Shown: piece after piece, positions 48,404-57,350 of the stretch
Position numbering within the stretch: position 1 is the stretch's first letter
How the letters are laid out: every line of letters begins with the position of its first letter
Assembly: GCF_020297485.1 (NCBI RefSeq)
Contig: NZ_JAIWZC010000001.1
Location: 248,001-312,000, forward strand
Length of the DNA stretch: 64,000 bases
Source of the DNA: Enterocloster clostridioformis
GTDB lineage: Bacteria > Bacillota > Clostridia > Lachnospirales > Lachnospiraceae
Reading direction: 5' to 3'
Program-made: the position numbers and the translations under genes
The notes under the pieces: generated by a model
The model's input: only the letters and a program-made list of their open reading frames with translations
Databases searched by the model: none
What the model was told of the DNA's origin: nothing

Positions 48404-50818
48404 ATGGCAACACAGTACAACCACAGCGCCATTGAGAAAAAGTGGCGTGAGAACTGGGAAGAGAAGCCCATCAATGTGAATGATGGCAGGAAGGAAAAGT
48501 ATTACTGTCTGGATATGTTCCCATACCCCTCAGGCAGCGGCCTTCACGTAGGACACTGGAGAGGATATGTGATTTCCGATGTCTGGAGCAGGTATCAGCT
48601 TTTAAAGGGCAAGTATGTCATTCATCCCATGGGGTGGGATGCCTTCGGCCTTCCTGCTGAGAACTACGCTATCAAGATGGGCGTTCATCCGGCTAAGTCC
48701 ACGGAGGCAAACATCAGGAATATCAAGCGCCAGATCAAACAGATTGCGGCAATTTATGACTGGGATATGGAAGTGAACACCACGGACCCGGATTTCTATA
48801 AATGGACCCAGTGGATTTTTGTCCAGATGTTCAAAAAGGGGCTGGCCTATGAGAAGGAATTCCCCATTAACTGGTGTCCTTCCTGTAAGACCGGACTGGC
48901 AAACGAGGAAGTGGTCAACGGATGCTGCGAGCGCTGCGGCACCACGGTTACCAAGAAGAATCTGCGCCAGTGGATGCTTAAGATTACTGCTTACGCAGAG
49001 CGCCTGTTAAATGACCTGGATAAGCTTGACTGGCCTGAGAAGGTCAAGAAGATGCAGACTGACTGGATCGGCAAGTCATACGGCGCGGAGGTGGATTTCC
49101 CCATTGACGGGCGTGAGGAGAAGATTACCGTATACACCACCAGGCCGGACACCCTTTACGGAGCCACCTTCATGGTACTGGCTCCGGAGCATGCTCTGGC
49201 TAAGAGCCTGGCAACCGATGAGACAAGGGAAGCAGTGGAGAAGTACATTTTCGATTCATCCATGCGTTCCAATGTAGACCGTATGCAGGCAAAGGAAAAG
49301 ACCGGCGTGTTTACCGGAAGCTATGCAATCAATCCTCTAAACGGCGCAAAGACACCTATCTGGCTGTCTGATTATGTGCTGGCTGATTACGGTACGGGCG
49401 CCATCATGTGCGTGCCTGCCCACGATGACAGGGACTTTGAGTTTGCCAGGAAGTTCGGCCTGCCTATTGTACAGGTAATCGCAAAGGACGGCAAGGAAAT
49501 CGAGAACATGACTGAGGCATATACAGAGGCAAACGGCATCATGATTAATTCCGGGGATTGGAACGGCTTAGAGTCTGCTGTCCTTAAAAAGGAAGCGCCT
49601 TACATGATTGAGGAAAAGGGCTTTGGCCATAAGACGGTCAACTATAAGCTGAGGGACTGGGTATTCTCACGCCAGCGTTACTGGGGCGAGCCTATCCCCA
49701 TCATCCATTGCCCCAAGTGCGGCTGCGTGCCTGTGCCTGAGGACCAGCTGCCGTTAAAGCTTCCCGAGGTGGATAGCTACCAGCCCACAGGAACCGGCGA
49801 GTCACCTCTGGCCGCCATTGACGAATGGGTCAACACCACCTGTCCTGTCTGCGGCGCTCCCGCCAAGAGAGAGACAAATACCATGCCCCAGTGGGCTGGT
49901 TCCTCCTGGTACTTCCTGCGCTATGTGGACAGCCACAACAAGGAAGATCTGGTATCCAGGGAAAAGGCAGACAAGTATCTTCCGGTGGATATGTATATCG
50001 GCGGCGTGGAACACGCGGTGCTTCATCTGCTGTATTCACGTTTCTACACCAAGTTCCTGTGCGATATCGGCGCCATTGACTTTGACGAGCCTTTCAAGAA
50101 GCTGTTTAACCAGGGTATGATTACCGGCAAGAACGGCATTAAAATGAGCAAATCCAAGGGAAATGTGGTTTCTCCCGACGATTTGGTGAGGGATTACGGC
50201 TGCGATTCCTTAAGGCTTTACGAGCTGTTCGTGGGACCGCCGGAGCTGGATGCGGAGTGGGATGACCGGGGCATCGAGGGCGTATCCCGCTTCCTGAACC
50301 GTTTCTGGAACCTGGTGATGGACAACAAGGATAAGGATGTGAAGGCGTCCAAGGAAATGATAAAGCTGCGTCATAAGCTGGTATATGACATTGAATACCG
50401 CTTTAACCAGTTCAGCCTCAACACCGTGATTTCCGGTTTCATGGAGTATAACAATAAACTGATAGAGCTGGCCAGGAAGGAAGGCGGAATTGATAAGGAG
50501 ACCCTTAAGACCTTCGTGATACTTCTGGCACCCTTTGCCCCACATATCGGAGAGGAGCTGTGGCAGCAGTTAGGCGGTACCGACAGCGTATTCCATGCAC
50601 AGTGGCCGGAATGCGATGAGGAGGCCATGAAGGACGATGAGATCGAAGTGGCTGTCCAGATTAACGGAAAGACACGCGCCGTCATCAGCATCAGTGCGGA
50701 CAGTTCCAAGGAAGATGCCATTGCCGCGGGCAGGGAAGCGGTGAAGGAGAAGATGACCGGCAATGTGGTGAAGGAAATTTACGTGCCGGGAAAGATTATC
50801 AATATTGTGTGTAAATAA
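48404..50818 (+). CDS. leuS: Leucyl-tRNA synthetase
   Basis: 804 residues, the normal bacterial size. Catalytic HIGH-type motif in PYPSGSGLHVGHWRGY (about 40-52) and KMSKSKGNVVSPDD (about 578). A zinc-like knuckle WCPSCKTGLANEEVVNGCCE (about 158) and the CP1 editing domain with TTRPDTLYGATFMVLAPEH (about 245) and TGAIMCVPAHDDRDF (about 330). The anticodon-binding domain (about 640-720) and a C-terminal domain with VAVQINGKTRAVI close the protein. The start follows ATGGAGGAATGAGATT. Transcription depends on the leucine T-box upstream. Confidence 0.98.
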   Translation: MATQYNHSAIEKKWRENWEEKPINVNDGRKEKYYCLDMFPYPSGSGLHVGHWRGYVISDVWSRYQLLKGKYVIHPMGWDAFGLPAENYAIKMGVHPAKSTEANIRNIKRQIKQIAAIYDWDMEVNTTDPDFYKWTQWIFVQMFKKGLAYEKEFPINWCPSCKTGLANEEVVNGCCERCGTTVTKKNLRQWMLKITAYAERLLNDLDKLDWPEKVKKMQTDWIGKSYGAEVDFPIDGREEKITVYTTRPDTLYGATFMVLAPEHALAKSLATDETREAVEKYIFDSSMRSNVDRMQAKEKTGVFTGSYAINPLNGAKTPIWLSDYVLADYGTGAIMCVPAHDDRDFEFARKFGLPIVQVIAKDGKEIENMTEAYTEANGIMINSGDWNGLESAVLKKEAPYMIEEKGFGHKTVNYKLRDWVFSRQRYWGEPIPIIHCPKCGCVPVPEDQLPLKLPEVDSYQPTGTGESPLAAIDEWVNTTCPVCGAPAKRETNTMPQWAGSSWYFLRYVDSHNKEDLVSREKADKYLPVDMYIGGVEHAVLHLLYSRFYTKFLCDIGAIDFDEPFKKLFNQGMITGKNGIKMSKSKGNVVSPDDLVRDYGCDSLRLYELFVGPPELDAEWDDRGIEGVSRFLNRFWNLVMDNKDKDVKASKEMIKLRHKLVYDIEYRFNQFSLNTVISGFMEYNNKLIELARKEGGIDKETLKTFVILLAPFAPHIGEELWQQLGGTDSVFHAQWPECDEEAMKDDEIEVAVQINGKTRAVISISADSSKEDAIAAGREAVKEKMTGNVVKEIYVPGKIINIVCK

Positions 50819-50846
50819 ATCAGATTCCGCATATCCGCGGGATGAC

Positions 50847-50892
50847 AAAATGCCTGCGCAGCCGGTAACACATGGGCTGGGCAGGCATTTTT
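50847..50892 (+). terminator. Terminator of leuS
   Basis: Stem AAAATGCCTGC with GCAGGCATTTTT plus an inner CAGCC/GGCTG, 29 bases after the stop. Confidence 0.85.
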
Positions 50893-51008
50893 ACGCAGGA
50901 GTTCCCGGCTGTTTCCATTCCGGGAAATGTAAGAAAAAAGAAATAACATTTCCTGTTATTGCAGGTTATAATAGGAAATGGACAAAACACGATATTGAGG
51001 TGACGGCG

Positions 51009-51812
51009 ATGAGACATGAAAGAAGAGTATTAGGCAGGGCAGCGGCGGCGCTGGTTCTGACAGGCGTCATGATGGCAGCGGGAAGTCTTACGGCCATGGC
51101 TGCCGGCAGCACAGGCGCGGGTACAGCCCCTGACCCTAAGGAGCAGGGGCCGGGAGTAATGGCTGTTTCGGAAGCAGAGCCTGAGGAAAAGGGAGCGGCA
51201 GTGGAGAACGGAATCATACAGCCCCAGAATCTGGAAGGAGCAAAGGATGCGGACCAGCTGGTGGTGGTAGTGGGCACCGGCGGCTGCGGCGCGGATGTAT
51301 ATTATTATAAGAAGTCAGGGGAAGCATGGGAGATGGCCTGGAAGGAGGCCGGCATCGTAGGCAGAAACGGCATTACGGACCAGAAGGCAGAAGGAGACGG
51401 CAGCACGCCTTCCGGTACATATGGATTTACCATGGCCTTTGGGCTCAGGGAAAATCCGGGCAGCATCCTGCCCTACCATAAGATCGCAAAAGGCGATTAC
51501 TGGGTGGATGATTCAGCCAGTCCCTATTATAACAAGCTGGTCAATACATCACAGGTTGCAAAGAACTGGAATTCCGCAGAGAACATGGCGTCTGCCTCCC
51601 CATACTATAATTATGCCCTGGCATTGAATTATAATGAGGCATGTGAGCCCGGAAAGGGATCTGCCATCTTTCTTCACTGTTTTACCGCATCCAGGGATAA
51701 TGGCTCCGCGGGCTGTATCCGCCTGCCCCAGGAAAGGGCAAAGGAGCTGGTACAGTCAGCCACAGAGCGCACTAAGATTGTGATTGCGCCGGATTTGGAA
51801 CGGTTAAAATGA
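51009..51812 (+). CDS. Secreted L,D-transpeptidase-like (YkuD family) protein
   Basis: 267 residues from ATG 51009 (GAGGTGACGGCG precedes). Sec signal: MRHERRVLGRAAAALVL then TGVMMAAGSLTAMAA, cleavage near residue 33. After a Pro/Glu/Ala linker the catalytic domain (about 80-265) contains QLVVVVGTGGCGADVYYY, GDGSTPSGTYGF and LHCFTASRDNG with SAGCIRLPQERAKEL. The active-site Cys and Arg of YkuD enzymes are present, but the usual SHGC is SAGC, as in the YafK/ErfK-like subgroup with altered His. It probably acts on peptidoglycan cross-links or lipoprotein anchoring outside the membrane. Monocistronic. Confidence 0.82.
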   Translation: MRHERRVLGRAAAALVLTGVMMAAGSLTAMAAGSTGAGTAPDPKEQGPGVMAVSEAEPEEKGAAVENGIIQPQNLEGAKDADQLVVVVGTGGCGADVYYYKKSGEAWEMAWKEAGIVGRNGITDQKAEGDGSTPSGTYGFTMAFGLRENPGSILPYHKIAKGDYWVDDSASPYYNKLVNTSQVAKNWNSAENMASASPYYNYALALNYNEACEPGKGSAIFLHCFTASRDNGSAGCIRLPQERAKELVQSATERTKIVIAPDLERLK

Positions 51813-51856
51813 TTCAGGGTAAAATGACTCACGTTAAAATGATTCCATAAGGCAGA

Positions 51857-51893
51857 GGCAGGGGCGCCATCAGCGCGGCCCTGCCATTTTTTT
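51857..51893 (+). terminator. Terminator of the L,D-transpeptidase gene
   Basis: Stem GGCAGGG...CGC with GCG...CCCTGCC followed by ATTTTTTT. It overlaps the 3' end of the convergent small gene. Confidence 0.75.
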
Positions 51894-52151
51894 GGAAAGC
51901 ATTTTTAATAAATCAATTTTCTTTTTCTCAGAGGGAGGCATCCTGGAACTGAGGATGTTGACCAGAAGGTCTGTCTCCCTGTCGTTAAACTGTACGCCCT
52001 TTTGCCTGGCTTCCATGTTAATGGTCATGAATACCTCCATCAGGTTGTTTTTGTCTGAATGTTCGATCCGCTCCGCAAATTCAGTGAGCATGGCCAGTTT
52101 ATCTTTGTTCATGGCCTTGAGCCTGGGGTCCTGTTTCCAGCTGTTATCCAT
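51870..52151 (-). CDS. Conserved hypothetical protein, 93 residues
   Basis: Highly charged and helical: MDNSWKQDPRLKAMNKDKLA, LTEFAERIEHSDKNNLMEVF and ILSSRMPPSEKKKIDLLKML. No signal or membrane segment and no catalytic motif recognised. It is preceded by AAAGGAC upstream of ATG and follows the next hypothetical gene by 44 bases on the same strand, so they form a pair. Similar small paired proteins occur in Lachnospiraceae, as far as I recall, without known function. Confidence 0.7.
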   Translation of the reverse strand: MDNSWKQDPRLKAMNKDKLAMLTEFAERIEHSDKNNLMEVFMTINMEARQKGVQFNDRETDLLVNILSSRMPPSEKKKIDLLKMLSKKMAGPR

Positions 52152-52195
52152 AATTATGTAGTCCTTTCTGTAATGGGGTTCAGTGATTGGCCGTA

Positions 52196-52612
52196 TCAGG
52201 CCATGGCCTGCATGGCAGTGAATATCATTTCCATGGTCTCAAAACGGGATTGCTGCTCCGGCGTCAGGAACCTGCGCAGCTGCTCCATGGGAGTCTGGCC
52301 TTCCATCAGGGTTTCGGCCATGTCAATTATATCCTGCTCCATGGGATTCCCATATGGACGTATGGCCTTCAGCAGGTCGCGCAGGGAGCCTTTGCCCTGG
52401 GGACGGTCCAGGGAGCAGATGCCCATGGATGCTACCTCCTCAGTCTCAAAAAGCTCCATTGTTTTTCTCAGTTCCTGAGCTTTGACAAACAGGGAGATGG
52501 CCTTTTGTTCGGGAACGCCCAGGTAGGGGAGGGAGGCCTTGATCATTTGCAGATGGTGGTCGCCTATGAGATAGTCCAGGTCGGTTAGTTTATAGTCATC
52601 AGATGGATTCAT
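52196..52612 (-). CDS. Conserved hypothetical protein, 138 residues
   Basis: Acidic, helical cytoplasmic protein: LTDLDYLIGDHHLQMIKASL, SLFVKAQELRKTMELFE and FLTPEQQSRFETMEMIF. No known motif recognised. It is transcribed ahead of the 93-residue protein and probably in one operon. The repeated Met and Gln content and pairing suggest a small structural or regulatory complex, but this is speculation. Confidence 0.7.
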   Translation of the reverse strand: MNPSDDYKLTDLDYLIGDHHLQMIKASLPYLGVPEQKAISLFVKAQELRKTMELFETEEVASMGICSLDRPQGKGSLRDLLKAIRPYGNPMEQDIIDMAETLMEGQTPMEQLRRFLTPEQQSRFETMEMIFTAMQAMA

Positions 52613-52748
52613 GTATTTCCACCAGCCTTTTCTTTCTTTGCTTCCAATTTATGCAGGAGGAGCCTGTTGCATGCCACTTATTTTCCGGCACAATGAGCCA
52701 AAGCCTGGACACTGCATATATTATAAGTATGGAAGGAGAGTGAAATCC

Positions 52749-52901
52749 ATGTACAGCCGTTTGATTATAGATGGAAATGCAGTATATGAAATAGATGAGG
52801 AATGCTTAAAACAGAGACAGGGAAGAAAGGGGTATGGGGGTAAGAACCGGGGTACGAAAAGCCCTTTTTCGCCCCGGGAGACAGGTGAGGCCGGCAAGTA
52901 A
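52749..52901 (+). CDS. Small hypothetical protein, 50 residues
   Basis: Starts MYSRLIIDGNAVYEIDEECL after GGAAGGAGAGTGAAATCC, an excellent ribosome site. The N-terminal 20 residues look like a conserved domain, while the tail is basic and low-complexity (QRQGRKGYGGKNRGTKSPFS). A longer frame begins at 52611 without a ribosome site. Function unknown. Confidence 0.55.
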   Translation: MYSRLIIDGNAVYEIDEECLKQRQGRKGYGGKNRGTKSPFSPRETGEAGK

Positions 52902-52919
52902 GCCCGGCTTCCCCGCAAG

Positions 52920-52951
52920 AAAAAACAGGGAGTGGTGAAGCACTCCCTGTT
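52920..52951 (-). terminator. Terminator of the Cys/Gly-rich gene
   Basis: 11-bp stem AACAGGGAGTG with CACTCCCTGTT, 6-base loop; on the minus strand followed by TTTT, about 40 bases after the stop. It can also serve the small plus-strand gene. Confidence 0.8.
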
Positions 52952-52990
52952 CCTTCGATTCTTTGGTGAAGGATTTCTTAGAGGTGGAAA

Positions 52991-53245
52991 TTAGCAGCAG
53001 AAGCCACCGCCACCGCCGCCACAGCAGCACAGGATTAAGATGAGCCAGATAATATCTCCGCATCCTCCTCCACAGCCGCACCCACAGCCACAACCGCCAC
53101 CGCAGTCGTTATGTCCGAAGCCACCGCCGCCACAGCAGCACAGAATCAGGATAAGCCAGATGATATTGCATCCGCATCCGCTGCCTCCTGTTCCACATCC
53201 GCATCCACAGTCACAACTGCAGTTTGTTGCTGCTACATCACTCAT
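52991..53245 (-). CDS. Cys/Gly-rich miniprotein with a duplicated hydrophobic core
   Basis: 84 residues, of which 21 are Cys and 28 Gly by direct count. Two copies of the same module: a CGCGCG-rich stretch, then IIWLILILCCCGGGG (residues 28-42 and 65-79). The N-terminus is MSDVAATNCSCDC; the end is GGFCC. The ribosome site is AGGAATTAAC-like before ATG (GGAGGAATTAACATG). Each hydrophobic core is only 8 residues long, too short to cross a membrane alone, so the protein may be surface-associated, metal-binding or cross-linked by disulfides. It resembles small high-Cys proteins of spore-forming Clostridia in composition; function unknown. Confidence 0.8.
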   Translation of the reverse strand: MSDVAATNCSCDCGCGCGTGGSGCGCNIIWLILILCCCGGGGFGHNDCGGGCGCGCGCGGGCGDIIWLILILCCCGGGGGGFCC

Positions 53246-53339
53246 GTTAATTCCTCCATATAAAGTTTAATTACACTGTATCATATGAAGCCCTGCTTGC
53301 TCATGTTTCCACAATTTGATAAAATTTAGTAAATTTTTG

Positions 53340-53369
53340 TTGGTACAAGGCAGGGATATATAGTATAAT
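53340..53369 (+). promoter_or_regulatory. Promoter of the AlaX gene
   Basis: TTGGTA (53340-53345), 18 bases, TATAAT (53364-53369), about 90 bases before the start codon. Confidence 0.6.
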
Positions 53370-53458
53370 GTCGGCAGGCATGATACTGCGCGGACCGTTT
53401 TCTGACAAAGATAGGAAAAACATGGTCCGGCAGATGAAAAGGAAAAGAGGCTTTGAGA

Positions 53459-54628
53459 ATGGACAAAAGCAGATTATATTACCAGACACCCTATGTAAAA
53501 TCGTTTATGTGCACGGTGGAACACTGTGAGGAAAGCGGGAAGGGAACCTGGCTGGTGATCCTGAACCAGACTGGTTTTTATCCGGAAGGAGGAGGACAGC
53601 CCTATGATACAGGAACTTTAAACGGGATTCCCGTGCTGTCCGTCCATGAGAGGGGGGAGAAGGTGATCCATGAACTGGCGCAGCCCATAGAGGAGGGGAC
53701 GCTGGCAGAGGGAATCATAGACTGGCAGAGGCGGTATGACAACATGCAGCTGCACACCGGGGAGCATATTTTGTCCGGTCTGGTGCACAGACACTTTGGT
53801 TACGATAATGTGGGCTTTCACATGGGGACCGAGGAGGTGACGGTGGACTTTAACGGCGTCATTGAGCCGGAGGATCTGGACCGGCTGGAGGACGAGGCCA
53901 ACCAGCTGGTCTATGCCAATGTCCCTGTGAAGGTTCTTTATCCCACTGAGGAAGAACTCAGGACCATGGAGTACAGAAGCAAAAAGGAACTGTCCGGTCT
54001 GGTACGTATTGTGGAGGTGCCTGGAGGGGATGTGTGCGCTTGCTGCGGCACACATGTAGAAAACACCGGAGAAGTGGGCATTATTAAGATAAGAAGCATG
54101 ATTCATTACAAGGGCGGCGTCCGCCTGTCCATGCTGTGCGGCCGCAGGGCCCTGTTGGATTACAGGGACAGGCTGAAGGATGAAATCAGGATATCCAACC
54201 TGCTGTCAGCCAAGCTCATCCAGGTGCCGGACGCAGTGGAAAAGCTTAAAAATGATTGCCAGGACAGGGATTTCCTGATTGGAAAGCTGGGAAGCAGCCT
54301 GGTGGCCCTGAAGGCAGGACAGTTCCCGGAAAGCACAGACCCCCTCATTGTATTTGAGGAGGATTTAACACCTGTTCAGGTCCGCCAGTATGCCACCCTT
54401 CTCTATGAAGAGAACAGGGCCGGGGTGGCTGCCGTGTGTTCCAGAAATGACAGGGACGGCGAATATCACTATGCCCTGGGCAGCAGCCGGATGGACATGC
54501 GCGCTCTCAGCAAAGCCCTGAACAGCCGCCTGAGCGGCAGGGGCGGGGGCAGCAGCCTCATGGCCCAGGGGACCTTCCGGGCGGGACGGGAAGCCATTGA
54601 GGCAGCCTTCCGGGAAGAGACAGAATGA
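53459..54628 (+). CDS. AlaX-type alanyl-tRNA editing protein, long form
   Basis: About 389 residues from ATG 53459 (AAAGAGG upstream). It is a free-standing homologue of the AlaRS editing domain: FYPEGGGQPYDTGTL (about residue 44), the zinc ligands in MQLHTGEHILSGLV (about 98-111) and VCACCGTHVENTGEVGI (about 188-204). The C-terminal part (about 230-385) resembles the AlaRS oligomerisation domain, ending in GRGGGSSLMAQG, a DHHA1-like signature. It clears Ser- or Gly-mischarged tRNA-Ala. The stop overlaps an alternative start of the AI-2E gene, suggesting one operon. Confidence 0.92.
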   Translation: MDKSRLYYQTPYVKSFMCTVEHCEESGKGTWLVILNQTGFYPEGGGQPYDTGTLNGIPVLSVHERGEKVIHELAQPIEEGTLAEGIIDWQRRYDNMQLHTGEHILSGLVHRHFGYDNVGFHMGTEEVTVDFNGVIEPEDLDRLEDEANQLVYANVPVKVLYPTEEELRTMEYRSKKELSGLVRIVEVPGGDVCACCGTHVENTGEVGIIKIRSMIHYKGGVRLSMLCGRRALLDYRDRLKDEIRISNLLSAKLIQVPDAVEKLKNDCQDRDFLIGKLGSSLVALKAGQFPESTDPLIVFEEDLTPVQVRQYATLLYEENRAGVAAVCSRNDRDGEYHYALGSSRMDMRALSKALNSRLSGRGGGSSLMAQGTFRAGREAIEAAFREETE

Positions 54629-54642
54629 TAAAGGATGGTATG

Positions 54643-55836
54643 ATGGAATTAAATAGCGATACAATAAAAAAAATCAGAGGACTTATTGTCTTTACCGTGG
54701 TGGTTGTGGTTGCGGGAATCAATTACAGACGTCTGGTGGATGTGGCGGCCGGACTGATGCACATTGTCTGGCCCTTTATTCTGGGGGCGGCCATTGCCTT
54801 CATACTGAACGTACCCATGCGCAATATCGAGAGGCATTTGCCCGTGTTTGGAGAGGGCAGCAGGCTGAGACGGCCTGTCAGCCTGGTGGTGACCATCCTC
54901 CTGGTTACAGGGGGCCTGTTTTTGGTCATCTTTGTGGTGGCGCCTCAGCTGGTAAAGACTTTTTTGAATCTTCAAAGCAGTATCCCTGTGTTTTTTGCGG
55001 GGGTACGCGATGAGGCGGAACGCGTCTTTGCCAGCAATCCCCAGATACTGGAATATATGAACCAGATGGAAGTGGACTGGCAGGAAGTGTTTCAGAACAT
55101 GGTCGCGTTTTTAAAGAGCGGGGCGGGAACCATGCTGAACACCACCTTTTCGGCAGCTGTTTCCATTGTCAGCGGCGTGTCCTCATTCCTGATAGGATTT
55201 ATCTTTGCCATTTATATTCTTCTGCAGAAGGAGACGCTGGGGCGGCAGATGAAGAAGGTGCTGGCGGCATTTCTGCCGGAACCGGCTGTAGGGCGGATAC
55301 TGGATATCATGGCCCTTACGGAACGCACCTTCTCCAATTTCCTTACAGGACAGTGCGTGGAGGCCGTGATCCTGGGAACCATGTTTTTTGTGGCGCTGAC
55401 CGTCATCCGTCTGCCCTATGCGCTGCTGATTGGGGTGCTGATTGCATTTACGGCTCTGATACCCATATTCGGCGCGTTTGTGGGACTGGCAGTGGGCGTG
55501 TTCCTGATGCTCATGGTAAATCCCATGGATGCCCTGGTTTTTACGATTACCTTCTTTGTATTGCAGCAGATTGAAGGAAACCTGATATACCCCTATGTGG
55601 TGGGGAATTCCGTGGGACTCCCATCCATATGGGTGCTGGTGGCCGTAACCGTGGGCGGAAGCATGATGGGAATTGTGGGAATGCTCATATTCATTCCGCT
55701 GTGTTCCGTTCTGTACGCGCTTTTAAGGGATGGAGTCAATGCCCGTTTAAGAAGAAAGGGCAGGGGAGAGTCTGCCTGTGAGCCTGTATGCGTGGCGGTC
55801 AGTGAGGAAAATGGGGACCAGGAGCATCAGGAATAA
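54643..55836 (+). CDS. AI-2E family transporter
   Basis: About 397 residues from ATG 54643 (AAAGGA 7 bases upstream); ATGs at 54625 and 54640 are possible. About eight membrane segments, including GLIVFTVVVVVAGINYR at the start and IVWPFILGAAIAFILNVPM. The conserved segment LPYALLIGVLIAFTALIPIF, then GAFVGLAVGVFLML, and QQIEGNLIYPYVVGNSVGLP are diagnostic. Members export AI-2 or other small solutes, or act as sodium/proton antiporters, so the substrate is not set by sequence. It is coupled to the AlaX gene. Confidence 0.9.
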   Translation: MELNSDTIKKIRGLIVFTVVVVVAGINYRRLVDVAAGLMHIVWPFILGAAIAFILNVPMRNIERHLPVFGEGSRLRRPVSLVVTILLVTGGLFLVIFVVAPQLVKTFLNLQSSIPVFFAGVRDEAERVFASNPQILEYMNQMEVDWQEVFQNMVAFLKSGAGTMLNTTFSAAVSIVSGVSSFLIGFIFAIYILLQKETLGRQMKKVLAAFLPEPAVGRILDIMALTERTFSNFLTGQCVEAVILGTMFFVALTVIRLPYALLIGVLIAFTALIPIFGAFVGLAVGVFLMLMVNPMDALVFTITFFVLQQIEGNLIYPYVVGNSVGLPSIWVLVAVTVGGSMMGIVGMLIFIPLCSVLYALLRDGVNARLRRKGRGESACEPVCVAVSEENGDQEHQE

Positions 55837-55856
55837 AGACTTGGAATAATAAAACG

Positions 55857-55887
55857 GCCCGGAACCTGTCAAATGGTTCCGGGCTTT
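55857..55887 (+). terminator. Terminator of the AlaX-AI-2E operon
   Basis: 10-bp stem GCCCGGAACC with GGTTCCGGGC, 8-base loop, followed by TTTGCC, 20 bases after the stop. Confidence 0.8.
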
Positions 55888-55932
55888 GCCTTTGCCTGTA
55901 TTCCTGCCTGTTTGGGGCTTATTCTCTTAGGC

Positions 55933-56169
55933 TTATTCTCCCTGATACATATATTTGATTAAACGCTCGATGTCTTCCTTCTCATGAGCAACCAGGTCTA
56001 ATTCCTTGATATATCCGTTGGAGAAGATGGTGGCCATAGACAGATACTGGGCTAATTTGGATTTCAGATTGATGCGGTCGCCTTCCGGAGATACAAGCTC
56101 CACGGTTCCCTTGCACTGGTCAATGACAGAGAAAAACTTTTCTACGTCTGTGATATTCTGAATCTTCAT
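55933..56169 (-). CDS. Conserved hypothetical protein, 78 residues
   Basis: ATG at 56169 follows CAGGAGGATATGCC, so the longer upstream frame is rejected. Sequence: MKIQNITDVEKFFSVIDQCK, VELVSPEGDRINLKSKLAQY and DIERLIKYMYQGE. A single small acidic alpha/beta domain, no signal. Relatives are common in Lachnospiraceae and are sometimes called polya polymerase without support. Function unknown. Confidence 0.75.
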   Translation of the reverse strand: MKIQNITDVEKFFSVIDQCKGTVELVSPEGDRINLKSKLAQYLSMATIFSNGYIKELDLVAHEKEDIERLIKYMYQGE

Positions 56170-56295
56170 GGCATATCCTCCTGTGTTTGTAAGCTTTTTC
56201 CCGAAATGGAAAAGGCTGGTTAATTTTTTAACATATATGATTATAGCAGAACGAAAGGGGAAGGGCAATTATGAACTTTCATAAAAAAAAAGGGA

Positions 56296-57135
56296 TTAAA
56301 GGGTGTTTTTTATCGCATCTAACAGCAGGGAGGAGACCCGCAGGCCGCCCCGTCCTGTCCCTATGGAAATATCTGGTTTATTGCTGCCGTGAAAATCGGA
56401 GCCGCCTGTGGGGAGAAGATGGTGGCGCGCAGCCATTTCCTGGAGCTTGGCGCTTTCCAGGCGGTTGTGGGAGGAGTGATATACCTCCAGGCCTTTCATG
56501 CCCAGGCCGGCCAGATAGGCGATGAGCTCCTGCGTGTCCCTGTCCCCCAGCTTATACTGGAGGGGATGGGCCAGGGCCACAAAGGCATGGCTGTCTAAGA
56601 GCGCTTCCATGACTGCCTCCGGGGGCAGAAATTCCTTGGGCGGGCAGTATGTGCCTCCGTACTTCAGATATTTCTTGAAAATATGGTCCAAATCAGGCCC
56701 CAGACCCTTTGCCAGAAGGGCTCTTGCCACATGTGCCCTGGTGATGACCGTGTCGGGATTCCCGGCGCACAGTTCTTCGGCGGTAAGGTGGATGCCGTGG
56801 GCATCAAAGCGTTTCAGCATCTCCTGGTTGCGCTGGTCTCTGTGCTGGCGGAATTCCTTCAGCGCGGCCTGCAGAGAGGGGGAATCCGTGTCCACGAAAA
56901 GTCCAAGTATATGAATTTCGTGGTCCTTAAAGCTGCTGGACACCTCGATGCCGGGCACCACCTCCAGCCCCAGCTTTGTTCCGGCCTCCATGGCCACGTC
57001 AACTCCGGCCGTGGTATCGTGGTCTGTAAGCGCGATGGCTGAAAGTCCGGCCTCATGGGCCAGATGCACCACCTGTTCAGGTGACAGGGTGCCATCGGAT
57101 GCATTTGAGTGGACGTGTAAATCAACGTAAGACAT
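56296..57135 (-). CDS. PHP-domain phosphoesterase
   Basis: 279 residues. Metal-binding PHP motifs in order: YVDLHVHSNASDGTLSPEQV (HxH near residue 7), LTDHDTTAGV (about 37), VVPGIEVSSSFKDHEIHILG (about 60), ITRAHVARALL (about 130), FVALAHPLQYKLG (about 192) and PTGGSDFHGSNKP (about 245). This is the YciV/RNase AM-like group that hydrolyses 3',5'-nucleoside bisphosphates or short RNA ends. The start at 57135 is preceded by AATTTGGAGGTCGCATC. It stands alone; the divergent neighbour is the VanW gene. Confidence 0.9.
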   Translation of the reverse strand: MSYVDLHVHSNASDGTLSPEQVVHLAHEAGLSAIALTDHDTTAGVDVAMEAGTKLGLEVVPGIEVSSSFKDHEIHILGLFVDTDSPSLQAALKEFRQHRDQRNQEMLKRFDAHGIHLTAEELCAGNPDTVITRAHVARALLAKGLGPDLDHIFKKYLKYGGTYCPPKEFLPPEAVMEALLDSHAFVALAHPLQYKLGDRDTQELIAYLAGLGMKGLEVYHSSHNRLESAKLQEMAARHHLLPTGGSDFHGSNKPDISIGTGRGGLRVSSLLLDAIKNTL

Positions 57136-57350
57136 GATGCGACCTCCAAATTATAAGATGTAAAAACCTCGAAAAGGCTTGTAATTGATTTTTAATAATT
57201 TAATAATACTTACTTTATATATAGTAACATGAAATTCACAATAAGTAAAATTGGGCTGAAAAAAACAAAAAAGACGGTTCCATTTTACATAAAGTATGTT
57301 ATACTACAATCTGTGAATAAATTTATAGGCAGAGATGACAGGTGAATAGA

